Positions 23,483 to 33,954 of a stretch of 64,000 nt of DNA are shown here, one piece after another. The stretch comes from Isoetes taiwanensis (lineage: Eukaryota; Streptophyta; Lycopodiopsida; Isoetales; Isoetaceae). Location: assembly GCA_021234155.1 (NCBI GenBank), contig JAJEKV010000049.1, positions 3,685,487-3,749,486 on the forward strand. Direction: 5' to 3'. Under the pieces are notes generated by a model. It saw only the letters and a program-made list of their open reading frames with translations, was not told the origin of the DNA and searched no databases. The first letter of the stretch is position 1; each line of letters begins with the position of its first letter. The position numbers were made by a program, and so were the translations under genes.

Positions 23483-24797
23483 ATGGCACGGACCAAGCAT
23501 CGCCAAAAGAAAGCCTCGCCCGGCGAAGCCACCCAGCCACGAGGGCGCCAACCCGATTCGGCCAGATGCTTCGTGAGAGACTCGCGAGGGGGGGGTCATT
23601 CGCCTTCGAACGAGGACATCCCAGAAGATCAAGATACATCTGATCTGATTGATGTTTTCAATCAGCAGGTGGATGAAGACGAGGCCTCATCACCAACTTC
23701 CATGGACGAGGAGACAAGAGAAGTTTACGAAGAGATAGAGCGGGAGATTCAAGAGCAGGAGGGGAAAGAGGGTCACCGAAAAGCAAGAACAGAGATCCTC
23801 AAGACGTAAGACGAGGGAGCACAACGGGAAAGGAGGACAAAGGAGCGGCAGAGCACAGTGGGCCAAGGCTCGACCTAAGCGAAGAAAAAAAGACCTCGCG
23901 GCATGGATTGCAAAACACGAAGAAACAACTAAAAGCGGGAAAGGTGAAGAGGAAGAGGGAAGAAGAGGCGAAAGCGGCCGAGGAGAAGAAGAAGGCAAAA
24001 GGGAAATTCGTGGAGGGCCCAAGGAAGCTGAAGGACGTCCCACCAAGAACGAAGCCCAACCCCAAGGTCGTCATCAACGAGCCGCCAGCCGACCAGCCCC
24101 CGAACGCCTCCGACGACTCTTCTGACGAGGACTACATCCCCAACACTGGAGGAGGAAGCTCTTCTAAACCCCCGGTCGTTGAGCAAGTAGTACCAGAGCA
24201 GGTAGCGCCCGAGCAGGACCAGCAGGATCAAGTGCAGAAACCCCCTAAGTATTCGGCTTGGGACAGGAAGAAACAGCCACGACCTGCCCGAGAGGCCTAT
24301 GTCACGGACCGGGTCAAGATCTATGAGCGAAAGATGAGGGAGCACGAGGCTTACATGGTGCAGTGGGAGGCGTATAACAAGTACTATCAGGAGAACAGGG
24401 TCAGAACGATCGAGGGCGGATATCCAACGAAGAACCAGACTCTAAGGCCGCCACCACCAAAGCCCAAGGTCCCCAAGAAGCCAGCCAAGAAGAAAGTCGA
24501 CAGGAAAGAGATGGAGAGAAGAGCACTGAGGGAGATTCGGCACTTTCAGCGCAGCTACGGCCTCCTGATTCCCCGTGCCCCCTTTGCTCGGCTAGTTCGA
24601 GAGGTGATGCAAGACTTCGGATTCGGACTTGTGGTCACGGATGAGATGTTCGGCTGGCATCTGCGCAGAAGCGGTGAGCAAAAAATAGTGCAACATTTTG
24701 AAGACTTCGGCGGCTTGTACTTTTCAAGGCTAAGCGAGTAACCCTCATGAGACAAGATATGCTTCTTGCTAGTCGCATTAAGGGAGAACGCCCTTAA
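23483..24797 (+). pseudogene. Histone H3-fold protein (CENH3-like features) encoded in the Ty3 element, frameshifted in this copy
   Basis: The ATG opens MARTKHRQKKASPGE, like an H3 tail start (ARTK). A long charged, Pro-rich disordered linker follows, with a frame change near 23800. From 24522 the histone fold is plain: ALREIRHFQ (alphaN), LLIPRAPFARLVREV and QDF (alpha1), HFED at the end of alpha2. The frame then stops at 24739, but two bases away in a T run the H3 sequence goes on as AKRVTLMRQD, LLASRIKGERP and a stop at 24795, exactly the alpha3 end of H3. HFQ, LLIP and VTLMRxD resemble plant CENH3 more than canonical H3 (RYQ, LLIR, VTIMPKD), and loop 1 is one residue longer than in H3. 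Length about 430 residues against 136 for H3. Histone H3 forms the nucleosome core with H4; a role for an element-borne copy is unknown. It could be pseudogenised only in this copy, or use frameshifting. Confidence 0.85.
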
Positions 24798-25398
24798 ACC
24801 TTTTGTAAATAATCGAAAATTTTGTAATATAGAACAATTTTGAGTACTTTAGGTATTTGATCTTGCTTAATTAAGACGAGTTAGCAAGCAATAGTTTTTG
24901 TTTTAGTAAAATAGGACATTTCTAGACCGAAAAGTGCGATGTCTCACAGGTCGCGCCTGGTCAAGAAACTAAAGTTTAGTTTTTGGACGAGGCGCTAGCT
25001 GTGAGACCTCGACCAAATTTGCCCAAAGCAGCTCCAAAATGACCAAGTAAGGGGTCAATTCTACCTAATTTGATGAGTCTGTCATCCTTACAACCTTAGT
25101 TTACCCAAATTGGACATGTTTTGATCAAAATGGGACTGATGTCTCACACGTCGCGCCTGGTTAAGAAACTAAAGTGTAGCTTTTAAACGAGGTGCTAGCT
25201 GTGAGACCTCCTACCATTTCTTCACCATAACTTGTCCAAATGATCTCCAACCTGTTATGTTAAGATCTTTAGGTAATCCAGTCATGCTCAAACCCTTAAA
25301 GTAGTCTTCCAATCCTCATTTAGACCTCAATATAGGGTAGAATTGCCCAACCCCAAGAATTTTCCAAGTCACCCAAAAATTAGGGTTTTTCCCCTTTT
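24798..25398 (+). promoter_or_regulatory. Spacer with second hairpin pair (24941-25007 and 25141-25207)
   Basis: Both blocks begin GTCTCACA and end TGTGAGAC, perfect outer arms. The third block also pairs CGCGCCT with AGGCGC and AAACTAAA with TTTAGTTT around a tiny loop. Spacing between the two blocks is 200 bp, against about 190 bp in the first pair. The cassette (two hairpins, then TATA, then ATG) is thus duplicated ahead of each accessory gene. Confidence 0.8.
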
Positions 25399-25408
25399 CT
25401 ATAAATAG
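25399..25408 (+). promoter_or_regulatory. TATA box of the second accessory gene
   Basis: CTATAAATAG, 123 bp before the ATG at 25522, matching the arrangement ahead of the histone-like gene. Confidence 0.65.
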
Positions 25409-25521
25409 GTCTCTCATTTCTTACGTGGCACCCTACGAGTTTGCTCCTGCTCCCTTAGCCGATTTTCCAGCTCCCTGAGGCGCTCTTGCAACCGTTTGCT
25501 ACTCTCTTCCTCATTAAACTC

Positions 25522-25998
25522 ATGGCAACCTCTGATTTCAGAAGATGGTACAGCGCCAGCGCTCATGCTACCGAGGCTGACATCGAAGAGATTTTCCGTG
25601 TCTTCCGGAAGGAGATAGATGTCCAAGCAACCTTGCACGCAACCCCAGCCTATAGCAGAGTCCTGTCTGAATTTCAAGCTAGGGTAGAGCCATCATTAGT
25701 GCAGCTTCCACTTTGCGTAGGCTACTTTGTTCCTAGGCAATCCCTTCAAGCAGCCTTAGGCGATGTCACAAACATTGCCAAGTACCTCACAAACAAAGCC
25801 CAGCGCACGCCCGAGCCAATGGTCCTGACTGTCAACAGGACCAAGTACTTCTCTTTCAACACTGCCTTAGCCATTTTCCTCACCCATCGTGCCGAGAACC
25901 CCATGGGAGAAACCTCCATCCCACCCATGGACGTGGACCCATTAGCCACAGCAGCAGCACAACGAAGGCGGAGCAGCTTCGAATTCCAGGGGCATTAG
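25522..25998 (+). CDS. Second accessory protein of the Ty3 element, unknown function
   Basis: 158 codons from ATG (chosen because the upstream frame has no earlier ATG and it sits behind a TATA box) to TAG. The N-terminus reads MATSDFRRWYSASAHATEAD. The body is mixed helical with aromatic residues (CVGYFVPRQSLQAALGDV; RTKYFSFNTALAIFL) and no zinc knuckle, protease or histone motif that I can defend. The last 10-15 codons run over the junction with the integrase segment, where another frame continues as LEPLAVPNAKWEV, so the natural C-terminus was probably lost when RT was deleted. Possibilities are a diverged gag/capsid or a second captured gene. A short resemblance of VPRQSLQAALGD to the H2A docking region (IPRHLQLAIRND) is too weak to use. 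Confidence 0.6.
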   Translation: MATSDFRRWYSASAHATEADIEEIFRVFRKEIDVQATLHATPAYSRVLSEFQARVEPSLVQLPLCVGYFVPRQSLQAALGDVTNIAKYLTNKAQRTPEPMVLTVNRTKYFSFNTALAIFLTHRAENPMGETSIPPMDVDPLATAAAQRRRSSFEFQGH

Positions 25999-27131
25999 AA
26001 CCATTAGCGGTGCCAAACGCTAAGTGGGAGGTCATCAGCATGGACTTCATCACAAGGCTTCCAAGGACAGTAAGAGGGAAGGATGCCTTGATGGTAGTGG
26101 TCGACAAGTTGTCGAAGATGGCACATTTTGTGCCATGCAGGACCACAGACACCGCTATGGATACATCGAAGCTCTTCATCAAAGAGATCTTCAAGCTTCA
26201 TGGCATGCCAAGGGAGATTATCTCCGACAGGGATCCGAAATTCATGAGCGCCTTTTGGCAAGACCTCTTTGCGACAATTCAGACAAAGCTATCCATGAGC
26301 ACGGCTCCTCAGACGGATGGCCAAACGGAGCGGACCAACAGGATTTTGGAGGACATGCTACGAAACTATGTCTGGAATAAGCAAGGTATGTGGGAAGAAT
26401 TTATTCACTTGGTGGAGTTTGCATATAATAGCACCAAGCAGGAATCGTCCCAAATGTCGCCGTTTATGATCAATTACGGCTATCAATGCCTAACTCCAGA
26501 CACCTGGCACAATCCCGTGTCAAAAGTGGAAGTTTCGCAGCAGATGTTGACCGATATGCAGCAGCTGGTGGAAGAAGTTCGAGGATATCTCCTAGCGGCA
26601 AGGAGTCGTCAGAAGAGCATCGCCGACAAGCATCGAACAGTTAGAAAGTTCCAAGTTGACGACCATGTTTGGTTGAAGATCAAGGTAAAGCAGGCGAAGC
26701 TCAGGATCGGGAATTGCAAGAAGCTTGCTCCAAGGTGGGCTGGACCCTTCAGAATAGAAAAGAGAGTAGGTAATCAATCCTACAAGTTAGATCTGCCAGC
26801 ACACCTAAAGATTCATAAGGTCTTCCACGTGAGTTTGTTGAAGAAGCACACTCCAAACCCAGACGAAGTCTTGGACACTCCAACGTTGTTGGAGATGACG
26901 GAGGAGCAGCTGGAAATAGTTCCAGAATTGATTCTTGATAAAGCTTTCAAGAAAACGAGGAGATCTGAGTTTCTCCAATATTTGGTCAAGTGGAAACACT
27001 TGCCAGTGGAAGACGCGACATGGGTACTTAAGAAAGATTTAGTAAAGCAGTACCCACAGTTTATGGAGCAATGGGACGGCAAGGTCATCTCCGAAGAAAT
27101 CGGCGCAGGCATGTCGATTTGTGTAGATTAA
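25985..27131 (+). CDS. Ty3/gypsy integrase core with chromodomain (pol remnant)
   Basis: Integrase inserts retroelement cDNA into the genome. The open frame starts in LEPLAVPNAKWEVISMDFIT, so the N-terminal HHCC zinc finger and everything upstream in pol are deleted. Counting from the Met at 26010, catalytic residues are Asp12 (SMDFIT), Asp73 (ISDRDPKF) and Glu107 (TDGQTERTN). The usual STAYHPQTDGQ reads STAPQTDGQ: Tyr-His is missing, shortening the Asp-Glu spacing from 35 to 33 residues, which may abolish activity. A GPY/F-like segment (PRWAGPFRIEKRVGNQSYKL) follows. The C-terminus is a chromodomain (FLQYLVKWKHLPVEDATW), which in chromoviruses binds methylated histone tails to steer integration. 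The frame is otherwise uninterrupted for 373 codons. Confidence 0.92.
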
Positions 27132-27351
27132 TTCTTGTGTAGTAGTTAAGATTAATCTACGCATGCCACCTATGCTAGGTATGGGTCGCATGCGTTGTTA
27201 CCGATGATGAGACCACTATGGTGATCTCTAAGGCGTGGTGTAATGTCAATGTAGGCATGACCGCGTTTCCACTTGGACGAGTGGAAGGTAGATTAGAAAG
27301 TCTACTTCAGTCCCACGGAAGTAGACGACCTCGAGAGAAAGGAGGTCATTA
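27132..27351 (+). other. Ty3 internal region between integrase and CACTA-2
   Basis: Non-coding, ends in the TTA target triplet (27349-27351) duplicated at 35824-35826. A small inverted repeat, ACTTC(C).../GGAAGTAG, lies near 27305-27325. Confidence 0.6.
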
Positions 27352-27834
27352 CACAACAAGAGAATGGTCATTTAGCGACGTGGGCTTGCGACGTTCCTGC
27401 GACGTGACGTCGCAATTTACGTGACCATGCCACGTCAACGCGACGTCACGCGTCGCGCAGAGCGTCGCATGCGGCGTAATGCTGAAACGTCGACACTCGT
27501 GACTGGCGATCTGTCCACGCCAGGTGGATGTCAGCGCCAAGTGGACGACAGTTGCCACATTTGCGACGTCACGTCGCATGCGACGTCGCGTCACTTGGTC
27601 TATCTGTCACGCCAGGTGGACTGGGGCGCCGCGTGGACGACAGGTGTCACGCCAGGTGGATGTCTGCGATGTGACGTCGCATGCGACGTGACGTGACATT
27701 ACAGAACGGATGACACGTCAGTACGTATTTGCCACGTGTACTGCCAAGTCGTAGGTGACCTGGCAGGTGACCGTTGACAATACGTCGCGTGCGACGTATA
27801 CAGCGATGTCAAAAACTCATTTCTTAGTTGGGTG

Positions 27835-30800
27835 AACATGTGTGGTCTTCTGGCCACGGAACTTGCTCCCCAGGGCAATGTCGACGTCCTGAGTCCATTG
27901 GCAGAGACGAATCGCGGTTCCGGGGAGGGGAGATCGCTCGTCCGTCCCCAGCGCCTTGGGGAGAGGAAATTCGGGGCAAGCAGCTTCCGAAGGGATTTTA
28001 GGGTCCGTGCTCTGGTGTCAACACCCCCACTCCACATCAAGTCACGGCGCAAGGTCCCGGCCAAATCTGACAAGGAGAGAGCCTCCGAAACGTAAACCCT
28101 GTGAGTTGCCAGGTTCTAGAAGGGTTTGCATTTTGGGGGCCGAGACTTGGTCCTTGTTGGGGACCGGCCAGAAGATGCAAAATGGAGAATACGGAGCAAG
28201 GGAACTGAAGGAGCCGGAGTTTGGGCCTGTCCTCCTCCCCGATGTGGCAAGTAGAAGTGGGGCGTTTTTTTGCAGTGGCAAGACATTCACAAATTCATTA
28301 ATTAATGCATTGTGCGAAAATAAATTCTGATTTTTTTGCATTTGGATTCCTAATTCATCTCCAAAGACACCCAATTTTTGAAATTTTTCGGAGAAGGTCT
28401 AAGGGTTAGCATTAGAAGCAGTCGGGCAGCCAATTGTGGCAACCAAGAATTGGCACCCTTCCCCAAGTCAAACGAGACCAGGACCTTGCAGGGATCCCTC
28501 ACAAGAGGGGAGAGTCCGGACCCCAAGAGGCGGGATCCAAAAAAGTTCCCGAGGCAGCCCTTCCTGGCAGCGCTCCCCTGGGGGGCTGCACGCTAATGAC
28601 CACCCTCCCGGAGCCCGGTTCCCCTATCCGACCGTTGGATCCTCCGGTCAGGGGCCCCTCTTCGGGAAGGCCCAAAAGATTCCAGATCGGTCCGGGAGAA
28701 CTTGTCAAACCGCGGGGCGTCCTGAGGTCGGTCTTGTATAAACCGCAGTGTTTTGTCGTTCGGGCACCGGGGAGGCTCCGGAATGGCAAATCGACCCTGC
28801 CAAATCGTCCGGAATGGCGGGGAGCAAGTTACAAGGTCGGTTTTGCAAAAGAAAGAAACACTCACGCCCTCCACGGCAGTATCCCGCACCCACATCCTAG
28901 GCCAATTGACTACGAGTGTGATGGAAGTGAGCTACTTTGGCGCTTCTTGGAGGTCGGGTGGTCTTCTGGCCACGGAACTTGGTCCCCAGGGCAATGTCGA
29001 CGTTCTGAGTCCATTGGCAGAGCCAAATCGCGATTCCGGAGAGGGAGGTTGCCCGGGCCCATCCCTGTGGCCTTGGGGAGAGGAAATTCGGGGCAAGCAG
29101 CGGCTTCGGGATTTTAGGGTCCCCTCGGCGCCAACACCCCCACTCCACGTCGTCCGCGCTAAAGGTCCCGACCGACCGACAAGGAGAGGGCCTCCAAACG
29201 TAAACCCCGTGGGTTGCCGGGTTCTAGAAGGGTTTGCGTTTTGGGGCCAAGACTTGGTCTGCAATTGCACTTGGGACCTCGTAGAAGCCGCAATGAGAAG
29301 AACGGAGCAAGGGAACCGACGGGGCGGAGTTTGGGCTGTCCTCCTCCCCGATGTGGCAAGTAGAAGTCTGGGGCTTTTGCGGTGGCAAGACATTCATAAA
29401 TTCGCAATTAATGCATTGTGTACGAAAATAAATTCTGATTTTTGCCATTTGGATTCCTAATTGGGTCCAGGTCAAAGGGTTAGCATTAGAGCGGTCGGGG
29501 CAGCCGTCGCGTGGCAACCGAAGCTGGCACCCTTCCCCAGTGTCAAACGAGACCGGGACCTTGCGGGGATCCCTCACAAGAGGGGAGAGTCCCGGACCCC
29601 AAGAGGCGGGATCAAAAAGTTCCCGAGCTGACCCTTCTGGCGGCGGCCCCGGGGGGCTGACGCTAATGACCACCCTCCCGGAGCCCGGTTCCCCTATCCG
29701 ACCGTTGGATCCTCCGGTCAGGGGCCCCTCTTCGGGAAGGCCCAAAAGATTCCAGATCGGTCCGGGAGAACTTGTCAAACCGCGGGGCGTCCTGAGGTCG
29801 GTCTTGTATAAACCGCAGTGTTTTGTCGTTCGGGCACCGGGGAGGCTCCGGAATGGCAAATCGACCCTGCCAAATCGTCCAGAATGGCGAAATTAGCCTA
29901 GGGAGCAAGTTACAAGGTCGGTTTTGCAAAAGAAAGAAACACTCACGCCCTCCACGGCAGTATCCCGCACCCACATCCTAGGCCAATTGACTACGAGTGT
30001 GATGGAAGTGAGCTACTTTGGCGCTTCTTGGAGGTCGGGTGGTCTTCTGGCCACGGAACTTGGTCCCCAGGGCAATGTCGACGTTCTGAGTCCATTGGCA
30101 GAGCCAAATCACGATTCCGGAGAGGGGAGATTGCCCGTCCGTCCCCAGGGCCTTGGGGAGAGGAAATTCGGGGCAAGCAGCTTCCGGGGGGATTTTAGGG
30201 TCCCCGCTCTGGCGTCAACACCCCCACTCCACGTCAAGTCACGGCGCAAGGTCCCGGCCGAATCTGACAAGGAGAGGGCCTCAAACGTAAACCCCCGTGG
30301 GTTGCGAGGTTCTAGAAGGGTTTGTGTTTTGGGGGCCAAGACTTGGTGCATTGCACTTGGGACCTCGCCGAAGCTACCGCAGAGGAGAATACGGAGCAAG
30401 GGGAACCGACGGGGCGGAGTTTGGGCCTGTCCTCCTCCGATGTGGCAAGTAGAAGTCGGGGGCTTTGCGATGGGCAAGACATTCACAAATTCGCAATTAA
30501 TGCATTTATTTAAAATAAATTCTGATTTTTGCCATTTGGATTCCTAATTCATCTCCGCACCACAGCCCAATTTGAAATTTTTCGAGAAGGTCTAGGTCAA
30601 AGGGTTAGCATTAGAGCGGTCGGGGCAGCCGGTTGCGGAGGCAACCGAGGCACCCTTCCCCAAGTCAAAGCGAGACCCGGGACCCTGCAGGGGATCCCTC
30701 ACAAGAGGGGGAGAGTCCAGGACCCCAAGAGGCGGATCGAAAAAAAGTTCCCGAGGCAGCCCTTCCCGGCGGCTCCCGGGGGGCTGCACGCTAATGACCA

Positions 30801-32560
30801 CCCTCCCGAGCCGGTTCCCCTATCCGACCATTGGATCCTCCGGTCGGGGGCCCCTCTTCGGGGAAGCCCAAAAGATTCCAGATCGGTCCGGAGAACTTGT
30901 CAAACCGCTGGGCGCCCCGAGGTCGGTCTTGTATAAACCGCAAGTGTTTTGTCGTTCGGGCACCAGGAGGCTCGAATGGCAAATCGACCGCCAAATCGTC
31001 AGGAATGGCGGAAATTACCCTAGGGAGCAAGTTACAAGGTCGGTTTTACAAAAGAAAGAAACACTCACGCCCTCCACGGCAGTATCCCGCACCCACATCC
31101 TAGGCTAATTGACTACGAAAGTGTGATGGAAGTGAGCTACTTGGCGCTTCTTGGAGGTCGGGTGGTCTTCCGCCACGGAACTTGGTCCCTGGGGGTAATG
31201 TCGACGTTCTGAGTCCATTGGCAGAGCCAAATCGCGATTCGGGAGAGGGGAGGTTGCCCGTCCGTCCCAAGGGCCTTGGGGAGAGGAAATTCGGGACAAG
31301 CAGCTTTCGGGGGGATTTTAGGGTCCCCAGCTCAAGGCCAACACCCCACTCCACGTCAAGTCACGCCAAGCAAGGTCCGTAGAACCGACAAGGAGAGGGC
31401 CTCAAACTTAAACCCCGTGGGTTGCCGTGTTCTAGAAGGGTTTTGCGTTTTGGGGCCAAGACTTGGTACATTGCACTTGGGACCTCGCCCGATAAGCTGC
31501 AGCGGAGAATATGGAGCAAGGGGAACTGACGGACCGGAGTTTGGGCCTGTCCTCCTCCCGATGTGGCAAGTAGAAGTCGGGGGGCGCTTTTGCAGTGGCA
31601 AGACATTCATAAATTCGCAATTAATGCATTGTATGAAAATAAATTCTGATTTTTTGCCGATTTGGATTCCTAATTCATCTCAGCACACAGCCCAATTTTC
31701 GAGAAATTTTCGGAGAAGGTCTAGGTCAAAGGGTTAGCATTAGAACGGTCAGGGGCAGCCCGTTGCCAGGCAACCAGCTGGGCACCCTCCCGAGGTCAAA
31801 CGAGACCGGAACCTTGGGGGATCCCTCACAAGAGGGGAGAGTCCAGGACCCCAAGAGGCGGGATCCAAAAAGTTCGAGGCAGCCCTTCTGGCGGCGCTCC
31901 CACAGGGGCTGCACGCTAATGACCACCCCCGAGCCCGGTTCCCCTATCCCGACCCGTTGGATCCTCCGGTCGGGGGGCCCCTACCGCCCGGGGAAGGCCC
32001 AAAGATTCGTCGGTCCGGGAGAACTTGTCAAACCCTTGGCCCCGAGGTCGATCTTGTATAAACCGCGTTGTTTTGTCGTTCGGCACGCGGGAGGCTCAGG
32101 AATGGCAAATCGACCGCATAAATCGTCCGGAATGGCGAAATTACCCTAGGGAGCAAGTTACAAGGTCGGTTTTGCAAAAGAAAGAAACACTCACGCCCTC
32201 CACGGCAGTATCCCGCACCCACATCCTAGGCCAATTGACTACGAGTGTGATGGAAGTGAGCTACTTTGGCGCTTCTTGGAGGTCGGGTGGTCTTCTGGCC
32301 ACGGAACTTGGTCCCCATGGCAAGGTCGGTTTTTGCAAAAGATAGAATACGGAGCAAGGGGACCTTGCAGGGATCCCTCACAAGAGGGGAGAGTCCGGGA
32401 CAAGGGAGGCGGGATCAAAAAAAGTTCCCGAGGCCCTTTCGCTCCCACGGGGCCGCAGACGCTAATGACCACCCCCGGAGAACTGGTTCCCCTATCCGGC
32501 CAGTTGGATCCTCCGTTCGGGGCCCCTCTTGGGGAAGGCCTCGGGATGCCTAAATAAGCC
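27835..32560 (-). repeat. Tandem array of about 1.1-kb units in CACTA-2
   Basis: GCYAATTGACTACGA recurs at 28901, 29982, 31104 and 32230 (spacings 1081, 1122, 1126). Reverse-complemented, the units match those of CACTA-1 (GGACCAAGTT, CGAAGAAGCGCCAAA, GTAGTCAATTGGCCTAGG). The right end is a shortened, rearranged unit (32280-32560) in which internal segments have been deleted. Long-looking frames here repeat with the array and are shadows. Confidence 0.88.
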
Positions 32561-33935
32561 TAGGGACAAACTTTAATGAGCATCACATTTAAAAAAGGCG
32601 TCAAAAAAAAAAAAAAAAAAAAAGTCCATAACGTCGCTATAACAAAATACGTCGCGCGGACGCCGTGATGCGACGCCACATCGCATCTGACGCTCGTAAT
32701 TTTAACAAAATATGTCGGGAGACGTCGCATGCGGCGTCCGTCGCATCTTGACGCTTCTGTAATTTTAAAACGTAGCGCGGCCCGACTCCCGCTCCTTTTT
32801 CGTTTAAGCTTCCTCTTGAGCTTTTTGGGCGATCTAATGGCGCTACTACCGATCGACACGCACGCAACTATTCTAAGGTTAGTACATCATATTTTTTAGA
32901 TTGAATAGGTTTTGGATTGAAAGGTGCATGCCTAACCTAGGTTTTTGTGTTCTTCATTTTTTCTTCTTCTCTTATTTCTTCTCATTTCTTCTCTTCTATT
33001 CTTTTCCCTTCCTTTCTTCTTCCCTTCTCTACTTTCCTTCTCTTCTTTCCTTCTCTTCTTCTTCTTCCTCTCTTCTTCTCTTCTTCTCTCATTTCTTCTC
33101 ATTTCTTCTCTCCTTCTCTCATTTCTCTTCATATTTCTCTTCTTTTCTTCTCTTCTTTCCCTTCTCTTCTTTCCTTCTCTTCTTTCTTCTTCCCTTCTTC
33201 TCTTCTTCTCTCATTTCTTCTCATTTCTTCTCTTCTTCTCTCATTTCTCTTCATATTTCGTTTCCTTCCCTTCTTCCCTTCTCTTATTTCTTCCCTTCTT
33301 CCTCCTTCTATTCTTTCTCTTCCCCTTCGATTCTATTCTTCTCTTCTCTTATTCTATTCTTCTCGATTCTATTCTTCTCTTCTCTTATTCTATTCTATTC
33401 TTCTCTTCTCTTATTCTTATTCTCTTATTCTCTTCTCTTATTCGATTCTATTCTTCTCTTCTCTTCGATTCTATTCTTTCTTTCTCTTCTTCCCTTCTTC
33501 GATTCTTTCTTCTTCTCTTATTTTTTTTATCTCTTCTCTCCTTCTCTTATTTTTCTCTTCTTATTTCTTTTCCTTCCCTTCTTCCCTTCTTCCTCCTTCT
33601 ATTCTTTCTCTTCCCCTTGATTCTATTCTTCTCTCCCCCCCCCATCATTTCTTCTTTTCCCTTCCCATCTTCGACCCTTCCCTTATTTCTTCTTCCCCCC
33701 TTCTCTTGTTTCTCCCACCCTTATCTTCTTCTTGATTATTTTTTTTCTTTTCTTGATTTTCTATTTTTTCCGCTTTTAATTTTTTTTTATTTTTTCGATC
33801 TTCTTCTTTTTTTTTCTTATTCTTTTAACTTTTTGTTGCGGGTTTGGCGGTACTGTCCTTTTTATTTGGGCGGCAGGATCTTGTGCGCACACGTTCTTCA
33901 TTTGGTAAGTTCATCACACTTGCATTTTTTATAGC
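32561..33935 (+). repeat. CT-rich (TTCTTCTC)n low-complexity tract
   Basis: 32561-32890 is subterminal-like sequence with GACGTCGCATGCGGCGTC motifs and a poly-A run near 32595. From about 32940 to 33830 the strand is almost pure C/T with TTCTTCTCTT as core. All three plus frames are open as Ser/Leu/Phe runs, which is composition and not a gene. The GA tract of CACTA-1 is the counterpart. Confidence 0.9.
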
Positions 33936-33954
33936 TTTAAATAGGTAAAAAATT

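Noticed and set aside
23483-23530. Calling the histone gene from the ARTK start alone
   Set aside because: Five residues could be chance; the call rests on the core motifs at 24522-24797.
23015-25207. CRISPR-like array from the four similar dyads
   Set aside because: Only four copies with large, irregular spacers in a plant retrotransposon; each is itself a hairpin.
25702-25760. H2A-like docking motif in the unknown accessory protein
   Set aside because: Only about five scattered identities, no acidic patch and no other H2A helices.
28378-32557. Many 100-240 codon frames on both strands in the CACTA-2 array
   Set aside because: They recur with the 1.1-kb units, change frame between units through indels and match no family; shadows of the tandem array.
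32901-33934. Three overlapping long plus-strand open frames of Ser, Phe and Leu
   Set aside because: They are translations of a nearly pure C/T repeat, open in all three frames at once, with no other protein signal.
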